61,121 bases of DNA. It comes from Paenibacillus macquariensis. GTDB lineage: Bacteria; Bacillota; Bacilli; Paenibacillales; Paenibacillaceae. Under the pieces are notes generated by a model. The model did no database searches and was not told the DNA's origin. It was given only the letters and a program-made list of their open reading frames with translations. A program made the position numbers and the translations under genes. The DNA lies in NCBI RefSeq assembly GCF_900156375.1, contig NZ_FTNK01000024.1:1-61121 (forward strand). Reading direction: 5' to 3'. Within the stretch, counting starts at the first letter, position 1. Each line of letters begins with the position of its first letter. Shown here one piece after another: positions 53,913 to 61,121 of this stretch.

Positions 53913-54767
53913 CTACTCATTATCATCTCGAACTGACTCATCTTTAAACAACTGCTTTTTATACATCTTTGGAACCTTATCATAGTCCTTCTTCACTCTA
54001 AAAAGACCATCCCAGTTAGCACGTAACTTCGGAAAGTGCTTCCTCATAACTTTTCTAGTGAAACTTTGCTTAGAATTGGAGGTAAGAGAAATATATTGCG
54101 CGTTAGGAACTAATAATATGAGCATAGTCAAAGCACTTAAACCTAAAAAAGCTAGACTTAGAAGCCAGAAATCCTTAGGGAAAAGTCCAATCTTAAATAA
54201 ACTAAAACAACCCGAGAAATAAAACAAAAGTAATGAGATCACTGTTACACCTTTTATTGTTTCATATAGGAATTTCATTGATTCAAAGTAAAACTTCATC
54301 CAATAAGGTTTTGTCTGAATATATTGATGCCAATTAAAATCACGATAAAGTAAATTTGTTGAATTTCTATATCCTTCATTTACCTTGTAAAATATCACAC
54401 ATTCAAAGTTGTAAAAAAATTCATCCCAGATTTCCTCATCGCGTTCTCGCTTAAATTTATTATAACTATCGTTTAATTCATAGAACGTATCTAATAACTC
54501 TAGGCTACCAATTTTATAAATGGGAGTATCACTTGCAAGATACTTAACAAAAAAAACATCAATTAACTCTTCTCTTTCCTTAGGCTTTTCACAAGAAATT
54601 ATTTTCAGCATTTCATGATACATAGGGCTAAATAATTTCTCGAGATTTTCTTCTGTATATTGCATGAGCCTATCATTCTTTTTGGTTCTTGTCCCAAACA
54701 TAAACCCAAGAACAACTGACAGTATTGCTGCTATAACAGGTAAATATTTAATATAATCAATCTCCAT
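53913..54767 (-). CDS. Hypothetical membrane protein, 284 residues
   Basis: One membrane helix at the N-terminus (LPVIAAILSVVLGFMFG), a soluble helical stretch of about 150 residues, then two helices (VISLLLFYFSGCFSLF and FWLLSLAFLGLSALTMLILL) and a basic tail. ATG with AGGTG upstream. The layout is like several membrane proteins found in defence islands, but no family is recognised. Confidence 0.6.
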   Translation of the reverse strand: MEIDYIKYLPVIAAILSVVLGFMFGTRTKKNDRLMQYTEENLEKLFSPMYHEMLKIISCEKPKEREELIDVFFVKYLASDTPIYKIGSLELLDTFYELNDSYNKFKRERDEEIWDEFFYNFECVIFYKVNEGYRNSTNLLYRDFNWHQYIQTKPYWMKFYFESMKFLYETIKGVTVISLLLFYFSGCFSLFKIGLFPKDFWLLSLAFLGLSALTMLILLVPNAQYISLTSNSKQSFTRKVMRKHFPKLRANWDGLFRVKKDYDKVPKMYKKQLFKDESVRDDNE

Positions 54768-55227
54768 ATTTCACCTCGTAGAATCTGCGTCAATTTACAT
54801 CATAGTCCTTTTGATCTAAATCGCAACAGTAAAATGCTACCATAATTTGTCGAATCAAGATAGAAGTTTCAAGCATATCTCCAAAAAAACATATATACAC
54901 CAAAAGGGAACAGCTAGGATGACTGTCCCTTCGTATACAATCCTTTGATTAGCTATATTTCTTTACTGATAAATCACAAAAATATCGAGTTCAATAAGAT
55001 CAGTCTATACTTTCAACTAACTAATTCCTTTAAAAAATCCTAGCCAACCAGATCAGTTACAACCATGTTTTGTAAAGTATAAAAAATTTCGATATTTACT
55101 ATCCCCTCAATATATCTAAAAACAAAATCCACTCATAAAGAGTGGCTTATCTTTAACTATACAATCTATTGCTCTCTGTTTATCTTCTTCGCTCGACATC
55201 GAATACCTTAGAATCATATCCGGTGAA
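54768..55227. other. AT-rich spacer without gene
   Basis: Contains a stem AAGGGAACAG/CTGTCCCTT (about 54905-54933, one bulge) with TTTTGG on the minus strand, which may be a weak terminator, and a CCACTC/GAGTGG hairpin near 55131. No gene seen. Confidence 0.4.
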
Positions 55228-55362
55228 CTATTCCCACTCAATCGTTGCAGGTGGTTTCAATGCTACGTCGTAGACGATACGGTTAACGTTGTCTACTTCG
55301 TTTACGATACGCACCGAGATTTTCTCTAGCACATCCCAAGGGATACGTGGGTTTTGAGCCTT
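55228..55362 (-). pseudogene. guaA: 3'-end fragment of guaA (GMP synthase)
   Basis: Minus-strand frame reads AQNPRIPWDVLEKISVRIVN, EVDNVNRIVYDVALKPPATI and ends EWE plus TAG, which is the exact C-terminus of GMP synthase (ending PPATIEWE). Upstream of AQNP the similarity stops and the frame reads unrelated residues. Only about 43 codons remain. The terminal GAGTGGGAATA (55239-55229) is the known core attachment sequence of Tn5801-type elements that integrate at the guaA 3' end. The fragment is therefore read as the displaced end left at one side of an integrated element. Confidence 0.85.
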
Positions 55363-55529
55363 TTTTATGATAAAACCACCGTAAATCCCAATGCCACTAC
55401 CTACATCAATAGAGTGAATTACCTGCTACAATTTTTGGTCATTACATGTCTATTATTGTGCTATTTTAGTCGTTTAAGAGACTTCGCCTATAGAAAAGTA
55501 AGAATATATTTTGTCCTCAGAACAAAGTA

Positions 55530-56267
55530 CTAAAGCAATCGATTAAACGTTCTCAAATCAAACAGATAACTCTCTGTAGCATTAACTTCATCATTTTCCC
55601 TGTGAATATACTTGTGAAGTAACGCTTTACCTGCTTCTATCTCTTGCATTAAAAATTGAAAAGAAACTTCCCAAACACCATATAAGGGATGAACCGAAAA
55701 CGAGTTCCATTCTAACTGTTTCCAGTTTACCCAGAAGTATATCTCTGCATCTGGATACTCCTTCTTGTAGTAAACATAGTCTTTGTGATTAAAAGTAACA
55801 GCGTACTGGGGATCATAACCTTTTTTTCCAATAGTAAAGAAAGGTGTGTTTTGAACCTTTAAATCAGCAACATTGCCATTGTCTTGATTTAATAGGTCAA
55901 TAAATGTCTTACGTGTCGTCTTCATCGGATGTTTGATTAGATTTTTTCTTATCTTCGGAACAACCTCCCTTACAAAGGCTTCCTCCTCTAACTCACCTTT
56001 TTTACACCAATAGCCTTTATCCTCAGTATCATGTTCGATTGCTGCATTTCTCATCACAATACTTACGTTGGTAGCTATAAAACCTCTATTTCCTGATTCT
56101 ATGTTAAATTCGACAGTTTGTCCTACAGTTAATGTCTTAAAACCCTCACCTCTGATGTTGGTGAAATGAACAAAGACATCAGATTTATCTACATTCTTTG
56201 TAATGAATCCATATCCTTTATCAGAGTCAAAGCGTTTAACTTTACCATAATAACACTCATTGTCCAT
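55530..56267 (-). CDS. Cold-shock domain fused to a putative nuclease domain
   Basis: 245 residues. Residues 1-70 are a cold-shock domain: YGKVKRFDSDKGYGFITKN (RNP1 KGYGFI) and SDVFVHFTNI (RNP2 VFVHF). The rest (about 85-245) has TRKTFIDLLNQDNGNVADLK, NTPFFTIG, YDPQYAVTFNHKDYVYYKKE and IYFWVNWKQLEW; the D-x-K spacing and the NTPFF/FWVNW pattern suggest a restriction-nuclease-like fold, by inference only. ATG 56267 after AGAGGTG. It follows the TdeIII-like endonuclease by 17 nt and must be co-expressed with it. An unusual partner for a type II system. Confidence 0.7.
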   Translation of the reverse strand: MDNECYYGKVKRFDSDKGYGFITKNVDKSDVFVHFTNIRGEGFKTLTVGQTVEFNIESGNRGFIATNVSIVMRNAAIEHDTEDKGYWCKKGELEEEAFVREVVPKIRKNLIKHPMKTTRKTFIDLLNQDNGNVADLKVQNTPFFTIGKKGYDPQYAVTFNHKDYVYYKKEYPDAEIYFWVNWKQLEWNSFSVHPLYGVWEVSFQFLMQEIEAGKALLHKYIHRENDEVNATESYLFDLRTFNRLL

Positions 56268-56284
56268 TGTACACCTCTGATACT

Positions 56285-57076
56285 TTAGTCTTGAAGCCCA
56301 AAGTAGTCTCTCCTAATTATTGGTGTAAATTCTTGACCCACTTCTTCAAATATATCCAGCAACTCAGAGTATGTACTGTCGCTTGCACCAATCTTATTCC
56401 AAAGACTTGCTCCTATTAAAACACTTGTAGCGTCATCAAGGTTTAATAACTTATACGGTATAGTAAAACCCGAACTTCTATAGGGTTCTCCCTCTCCAGC
56501 AGGATTAAATGGTAAAGCAAAGTATGCTTCTACATCTGTTCCTCCAGCTACTAAGCGCAACATATCTCTTTTTGCACGTTCAGTTTGATCAAGATTAGGC
56601 TTCACTGTTTTGAAGGAGTAAAATTCCTTCTTACCATTTTCTCTTAAAATATACAGGTCAGACTTAACTGTGACATCTTCAAATCTTTCATTATTCAATG
56701 CTAGTATTTCAGATACCTCTCTGTTCCAGTCTGGAGTACTTCTATTCTCTCTTTGAGCCTTCAGTATTTCATCAATTTTTTCTATACGCCAAGTACATAC
56801 CCTAAAACTTTCATCATGCTGATTACTGGCAATAGCACCACTGCCTTCAGCTATGATTTTGGCTAATTGTTCAAATATACCTTGCCCAAGTGTAGTAACA
56901 AATGACCTTTCGAACTTTGCACCCTTCCATACTTCAAGTGGTACAAGTCTATATCCAAACGGATTTGAAATCATGACTTGATTTTCGCCAAATGGCTCCT
57001 CTAATCGCCTTGTAATGATCTTACGCATTACACCTGCCAAATGGGTTTTTATATGTTGTTTAGTCGTTTCGTTCAC
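56285..57076 (-). CDS. Type II restriction endonuclease, TdeIII-like
   Basis: 263 residues. The C-terminal half carries the catalytic PD-(D/E)xK core TVKSDLYILRENGKKEFYSF with the following KTVKPNLDQTERAKRDMLRL segment, the pattern of TdeIII/MjaII-family enzymes (a family with GGNCC specificity in characterised members). N-terminal NPFGYRLVPLEVWKGAKFER and SFVTTLGQGIFEQLA also fit. GTG start with a weak GGGCGG site. The neighbouring C5-methyltransferase would protect the same site. Specificity is inferred from the family. Confidence 0.75.
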   Translation of the reverse strand: MNETTKQHIKTHLAGVMRKIITRRLEEPFGENQVMISNPFGYRLVPLEVWKGAKFERSFVTTLGQGIFEQLAKIIAEGSGAIASNQHDESFRVCTWRIEKIDEILKAQRENRSTPDWNREVSEILALNNERFEDVTVKSDLYILRENGKKEFYSFKTVKPNLDQTERAKRDMLRLVAGGTDVEAYFALPFNPAGEGEPYRSSGFTIPYKLLNLDDATSVLIGASLWNKIGASDSTYSELLDIFEEVGQEFTPIIRRDYFGLQD

Positions 57077-57108
57077 GTTACACCGCCCTATATATTATAA
57101 AATACAAA

Positions 57109-57138
57109 AAAGGTGTGGGAAATTATTCCCACACCTTT
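57109..57138 (-). terminator. Terminator between methyltransferase and endonuclease
   Basis: 13-bp perfect stem AAAGGTGTGGGAA / TTCCCACACCTTT with a 4-nt loop, followed on the minus strand by TTTGTATTTTA. Placing it between modification and restriction genes would keep endonuclease expression lower or separate. Confidence 0.75.
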
Positions 57139-57151
57139 AATACTATATGCT

Positions 57152-58288
57152 TTATCTTGTAACTGCAACTTCATTGACCATTTTGTTCCATGCAGTAATT
57201 TCTTGAAGCAACCTCAAGATAGATTTCCCTAGTATCTCAGCCAATCCAACTGGTACTGCATTCCCGATTTGGATATATTGCTTCGTTAATGAACCTGAAA
57301 CTCTATAGTCAATTGGAAATTGCTGTATCGTTAAATACTCTTCAATACTCAATGGACGGTCTTCATATGGATGACCAAGATTGGTACTTTTTTGTATCGG
57401 AGAAGTTAACATGGTTGGTGCAGGACGATCAATCCAAAGTCTCCTGAAAAATCCAACCTTCCCACCACCAGATTCATATGCTCCACCCATGGCGTTTTTA
57501 ACAACATCATCAGGTAAATTTCTCCAATACCCACCACCTTGAGGGATCATCTTCATATACTGAAGTCTATCAGGGGAGTATTCAACAAAGTGATGTTCAT
57601 TAATCTCTATTGATTCTAATGCATCGCCTACACTGACCCATTTTTTTTGCCGTCCCAATCCATCCTTACTGTGAGTGGCAATTGGAAACTCGAATTTAGC
57701 ACCCAGATCTTCTCTAACTCCAACAAAGAACACTCTCTCTCTTGTTTGAGGTACTCCATAGTCCGCAGAATTTATCAATTTATAATTAACATTATATCCT
57801 TTGAACTGCTCCAACAAAAAATTAAGCGCACTTCCTGGCAATTCATCTGGTTCATAAGTTGGGAAGTTGTCACCCCTCTGATTAATTGGGCGATGTTTTA
57901 TTGCTGCCGACAACAAACCTTTTACATTTTCCAGAAGAAAAACCTTCGGTTTCGTCTCCCGAACTAATTCCGCAAACTTGAGCATAGCTTGTCCACGAGG
58001 ATCACCAAAGGCTTGCCTTTTTCCTGCTGTACTGAAGGATTGGCATGGACTTCCTCCAAACATGAGGTCAATTTCATCCTCTTCGTTTAGACCTGCTTCC
58101 ATTAATATTCTTTCCCGTGAATAGTCCATTATATCTCCCTGAATGATATTCATCTCAGGATGGTTTGTTTTTAGCGTCTCGCAATAGGTTTCCTCTATTT
58201 CAACGGTTAGTCTTACATCAAATCCTGACTTCTTCATGCCTATATCTAGCCCGCCAGCACCTGAAAAAAAAGATATTGCTACTGCCAT
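57152..58288 (-). CDS. DNA (cytosine-5)-methyltransferase
   Basis: 378 residues. Motif I SFFSGAGGLDIGM, motif IV GGSPCQSFSTAGKR with the catalytic Cys, motif VI FLLENVKGLL, motif VIII VPQTRERVFFVG, motif IX RRLWIDRPAPTMLTSP and motif X QIGNAVPVGLAEILG, all intact. Methylates cytosine C5 at the site of the partner endonuclease. Transcribed first in the operon, with a terminator between it and the endonuclease. Confidence 0.95.
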   Translation of the reverse strand: MAVAISFFSGAGGLDIGMKKSGFDVRLTVEIEETYCETLKTNHPEMNIIQGDIMDYSRERILMEAGLNEEDEIDLMFGGSPCQSFSTAGKRQAFGDPRGQAMLKFAELVRETKPKVFLLENVKGLLSAAIKHRPINQRGDNFPTYEPDELPGSALNFLLEQFKGYNVNYKLINSADYGVPQTRERVFFVGVREDLGAKFEFPIATHSKDGLGRQKKWVSVGDALESIEINEHHFVEYSPDRLQYMKMIPQGGGYWRNLPDDVVKNAMGGAYESGGGKVGFFRRLWIDRPAPTMLTSPIQKSTNLGHPYEDRPLSIEEYLTIQQFPIDYRVSGSLTKQYIQIGNAVPVGLAEILGKSILRLLQEITAWNKMVNEVAVTR

Positions 58289-58488
58289 AATGCCACCTCA
58301 CAATCTTATCTTCAGTAATTGTAGCATTTATCTGGATTTTGGTCCAACTTTTTTTTTGACAATAGTATTAACTCTAGCAAGCCTATCTATACAGATAAAT
58401 GGTTTTCCTGTATTCCCCAAACACTAGATATAGTTATAATAACCCATAGGAGAACCGATATTTTCCATATGATCAGGAGAAAATTAAT

Positions 58489-58990
58489 TTGGCTAGAAGA
58501 TGTAAGAAAGAACCTATATTCGTATAAATGGCAATGCAACTAGCAGTTGGCTGTGCCTTTGTCCTTGCATTTAATCTCACGTTCAGCAGGTATGGTTCAT
58601 CGCTTCGGGGAGCATGGTTATGATCACCATCGTTATCGTACTAGCTACAGCCATTGGAGTCCGAATCTTCTACATTCAAGAAAAGCTGAAGAAAGCCAAT
58701 ATCAACGAGATCGATAAAATGAGCGGCACAATGTTTAAGTGTTACCTAGAACTGTTCTTTAAACGTCAGGGATAGCAGGTGAAGCGTACAGGTGGTAAGG
58801 ATGATTACGGGGCTGATTGATCCTGTCATCAGCAACGAACAAAGGTGTCTCCAACCAAACGATGAAAGAAGAACGTGGGCTATGAAGCGATTCAGAAAGC
58901 TTATACTAGCAAGGCGAAAGAATATTGCTTATCCAATTCAAGACGTTTTAATGGACGAGTGTACTTCTATGCTCATCAGCGTTAATATGC
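58489..58990 (+). pseudogene. Decayed Mrr-type restriction endonuclease
   Basis: Starts TTG 58489 (AGGAG 9 nt upstream) and reads LARRCKKEPIFV, TAA, MAMQLAVGCAFVLAFN; then shifts frame to VMITIVIVLATAIGVRIFYI (membrane segment), KANINEIDKMSGTMFKCYLE, LFFKRQG, TAG at 58773, QVKRTGGKDDYGAD, TGA; further frames give YEAIQKAYTSKAKEY. These are the membrane anchor and catalytic region of Mrr-like enzymes (DYGADL metal-binding motif) broken by at least three stops and two frameshifts. Not functional. Confidence 0.8.
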
Positions 58991-58999
58991 TCAATTCAA

Positions 59000-59482
59000 A
59001 TGAAAATGTGTGATATTTTGTTTACTTATGAACATCCCAATGAAGAAATTTACTTTTCAACCTTAATGAAATATCTAGAAAAGACTAATGAAGAGAAAAT
59101 CGTTAGATTGTTAAAGGGTGGAAAGTGTTCTTTCCGAACCGTTGGTGACTATTCGAGGGAAAGATGGAATGCATACTGGATGCAGATGGTCTTTTATGTA
59201 CAGATTGATAATCTGGATTTGGTAAACCTCGATACTAATAAAAAACTCATAAGCATATGTCATCGACTACTTCCTGCCGAAGCTGGTTATGATGTCATGA
59301 GCGTTGATTTCCTTCCAAGTTTGGAGGTATATAACGTAGATAAATCTATGGCTGAAGACTTGGATAATACAATAAATCAACGATCAGATAGCATAAGCAA
59401 CCTTCTTCCAACTGATGTAAAAGAGAAAGGGAATGAAATAGCTGAAGCTTATATCTATCACTATAGCGTGGAAAATTACTGA
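59000..59482 (+). CDS. Hypothetical protein, about 157 residues
   Basis: Starts at ATG 59000 or 59009 with no good ribosome binding site. Soluble and acidic: CDILFTYEHPNEEIYFSTLM, RTVGDYSRERWNAYWMQMVF, LPAEAGYDVMSVDFLPSLEV. No family recognised. It directly follows the decayed mrr and precedes a HEPN-like remnant, so it may itself be a decaying defence gene. Confidence 0.5.
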   Translation: MKMCDILFTYEHPNEEIYFSTLMKYLEKTNEEKIVRLLKGGKCSFRTVGDYSRERWNAYWMQMVFYVQIDNLDLVNLDTNKKLISICHRLLPAEAGYDVMSVDFLPSLEVYNVDKSMAEDLDNTINQRSDSISNLLPTDVKEKGNEIAEAYIYHYSVENY

Positions 59483-59602
59483 GATTGTTTATTGAGAAAG
59501 TTTGTACAGAAATGCATGGAATTAACTACTTCAAAAGTATCAACTTAAATAAAAGCATTAAGACAGTATAGACATCAGAAAAAAACAAGAGGATAAGAAT
59601 AA

Positions 59603-59854
59603 GTGGATGAGAGTACGGGGGAATTCGGAGTTATTTTACCTCGACTTCAAGAACTTGGAATGATCCTTAGTAACAATTGGAGTATATTTTCCAAATACGT
59701 TCCTGATTAGGATTGTATTTTGCCTAAGATTAACGAAATGGCTGACTGTAGAAATCTTGTAGCACACAACAGCTATATCGGAAAACACGAAAAAGATGTA
59801 ATTAGAGTTAACTTCAATAGTATTCTGAGACAAATAAATACTGTTATTACATAA
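59603..59854 (+). pseudogene. Remnant of a HEPN-domain protein
   Basis: Open frame from GTG 59603 to TAA 59852-59854 with one in-frame TAG at 59708-59710. Reads GVILPRLQELGMILSNNWSI, then MADCRNLVAHNSYIGKHEKD and VNFNSILRQINTVIT. The R-N-x-x-A-H motif is that of HEPN nucleases. No start site recognisable; the gene is broken. Confidence 0.65.
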
Positions 59855-60035
59855 ATCTCGGATTTAATATACGGCACATTCGGCAATCACGTCAGGTTTC
59901 TAACGAGAATGTGCCTGTTTTTATTGGATATCAAGCAGTACAATTGATATCAATTAATAATCTTAACGTGAATGTAACAAGCGTCGATCTGCTGTAGTTC
60001 CTAGCGCCCTAACCTAATCAGCAATGATCTAAGGA

Positions 60036-60689
60036 GTGAACAACATTGACAACATCACCAGACTATACGGAGAGCAATATCTAAGCACCCTAGGTCTTCG
60101 ACTGTCGAGGATGGATGATTCAGAAGGTGTAGCAACAGACGAAGGAGCGGTAATCAGGCAACTTGAATTCGACAAGTACATCCAGCTAGCGTACAGGCAC
60201 AGCATCGTGGATGATGATCTACAAAAACGTCTAAAGAACAATCAATGGGATGTCTTTTTTCAAGCTAGAAACGAACTGATAGCTGCTTACGTCATGGAGA
60301 GCATGGGACATCCCCTAACCTTCAATCCTAAGGGACAGGGCAATACAAAGGGCGAGTTTAGCATCCACACTGAAGCTGGAGACATCTTCACAGAGGTGAA
60401 GTCTCCTATCCGCAAGCCTGTCAATCGTGTTTAGACAGGCAATGACGCTGATACTATACGTAGAGTCATTAGAGACGCAGCTAACATGCAGCTTGATAAG
60501 AGTAAAATGAATTTATTAATCTTCGCTGGTGACATGAAGGTTTCTATTACTCAAGAACATGAATCTGATATGATTAGTAAGCCAGTAATCGAGTTTGAGC
60601 CTACTGGGTTGTTTCAGCCTGAACGGAATACCCGAATCAGTGCTGTTGCTACACTTGAAGACAGATTGACGGATAATGGATTTTCTTAA
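60036..60689 (+). pseudogene. Nuclease-like gene interrupted by an amber codon
   Basis: A single frame from about 60036 to 60689, open except for TAG at 60432-60434. First part: RLYGEQYLSTLGLRLSRMDD and NQWDVFFQARNELIAAYVME, then GNTKGEFSIHTEAGDIFTEV and KSPIRKPVNRV; after the stop TGNDADTIRRVIRDAANMQL and on to AVATLEDRLTDNGFS. GEF...IFTEVKSP looks like a PD-(D/E)xK active site. The ribosome binding site overlaps the GTG, so the true start is uncertain. Either a truncated 132-residue protein or a pseudogene. Confidence 0.6.
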
Positions 60690-60830
60690 AGTTTCAAGAT
60701 TCTCCACAATCCGTTCGCAGCTATGCCCATTCTAACGACGATCTTCGATGGTTACAAGCAATTTGTGCTGAATGAAGTTACAGAGACGATGGAGTGGATT
60801 AACAATCAAAAGCCATCCACTCAATTGATA

Positions 60831-61121
60831 TGCTCCCCTTATAGTAGACAGAAAAAAGCAAGCCGATTAATCTGTCTATTATGGAGGGGATTTTTTTATG
60901 GGCGAAATTACGATGTTACAGGCAGTCAATCTCTATCTCAAAAAGGGAATGAGCTACAAGAGTGTAGGTAAAGAATTGGATATCGACCATTCCTTAGTCC
61001 GACGTTGGGTGAATCATTTTCAAGCGGAGGGAATTAAAGTACTGGAGAAGAAAAGAGGCAAAGCAATAGGCCCTGGAGTTGGTAGACCGAGAACTCGATC
61101 AGAAGATCCTGAGGTTAAGCT
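60831..61121 (+). mobile_element. IS3-family insertion sequence, left end (partial)
   Basis: Left end TGCTCCCCTTATAGTAGACAG starts near 60831, about 67 nt before a transposase OrfA reading frame that runs off the window. Related to the remnant at 51683-51900, whose right end carries a matching GTAGACAG...AAAAAA inverted repeat. Confidence 0.8.
60898..61121 (+). CDS. IS3-family transposase OrfA, 5' part
   Basis: ATG 60898 preceded by GGAGGGG. MGEITMLQAVNLYLKKGMSY, KSVGKELDIDHSLVRRWVNH, FQAEGIKVLEKKRGK: a helix-turn-helix of the IS150/IS3 OrfA type that binds the IS ends. Open to the last base of the window, so the 3' part is outside. OrfB would follow with a programmed frameshift. Confidence 0.88.
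   Translation, partial: MGEITMLQAVNLYLKKGMSYKSVGKELDIDHSLVRRWVNHFQAEGIKVLEKKRGKAIGPGVGRPRTRSEDPEVK

Overview
The window looks like a low-to-moderate GC, spore-former-type Firmicute chromosome, most likely Paenibacillus or a close relative. The evidence is the 5' end of a 16S rRNA gene with a Paenibacillus-like leader, strong AGGAGG ribosome binding sites with frequent TTG/GTG starts, an FMN riboswitch, an SLH-domain surface protein and Bce-type two-component/ABC modules. Species identity is inference.

Layout. (1) 0-9 kb, core-like: 16S 5' end (minus strand), a riboswitch-controlled DMT transporter (probable riboflavin importer), an SLH/PrcB-like secreted protein, hflX with a long attenuator-type leader, and a LytS/LytTR two-component system next to an OFA-family MFS transporter with a YpdB-like binding site between them. 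(2) 9-22 kb, carbohydrate block: a broken alpha-galactosidase-like gene, an aldose-1-epimerase relative, a 1114-residue DUF5107/TPR protein, an AraC regulator, a GH36 alpha-galactosidase, a solute-binding-protein remnant, a GH4 MelA-type alpha-galactosidase and a second AraC regulator. The hydrolases are intact, but the only transport component seen is a fragment. (3) 22-28 kb: a BceRS-BceAB-like peptide-antibiotic resistance module; a conserved operator lies in front of both the ABC transporter and a DUF418 membrane protein. (4) 28-37 kb: small hypothetical genes, then an operon FAD oxidoreductase - transporter - hydantoinase/oxoprolinase - HExxH protein - RpiR regulator, with a cre-like site overlapping the promoter.

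(5) 38-61 kb, a defence-rich accessory region with lower GC, IS remnants and decaying genes: Abi_2 (HEPN-type), an ABC-F ATPase, an HD-type protein next to a 1282-residue reverse transcriptase fused to a nitrilase domain (DRT/UG-class), a PtuA/PtuB-like (Septu-like) ATPase + HNH pair whose 5' end abuts an IS3 remnant, an orphan MazE-like antitoxin, a GuaA 3'-end fragment (a known island integration target), a type II restriction-modification operon (C5-methyltransferase, TdeIII-like endonuclease, cold-shock-domain/putative-nuclease fusion), then decayed Mrr, HEPN and nuclease-like genes and the start of an IS3-family element that runs off the window.

The most interesting system is the RT-nitrilase plus HD pair (42.1-47.3 kb) with a structured, gene-free segment upstream. 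The most testable new predictions are the DUF418 gene as a member of the Bce-type regulon, the YpdB-like site, the hflX leader-peptide attenuator, the palindrome-overlapped Abi_2 promoter and the guaA island boundary. No CRISPR array, tRNA gene or replication origin was recognised. Functional calls come from reading motifs, not from database searches.
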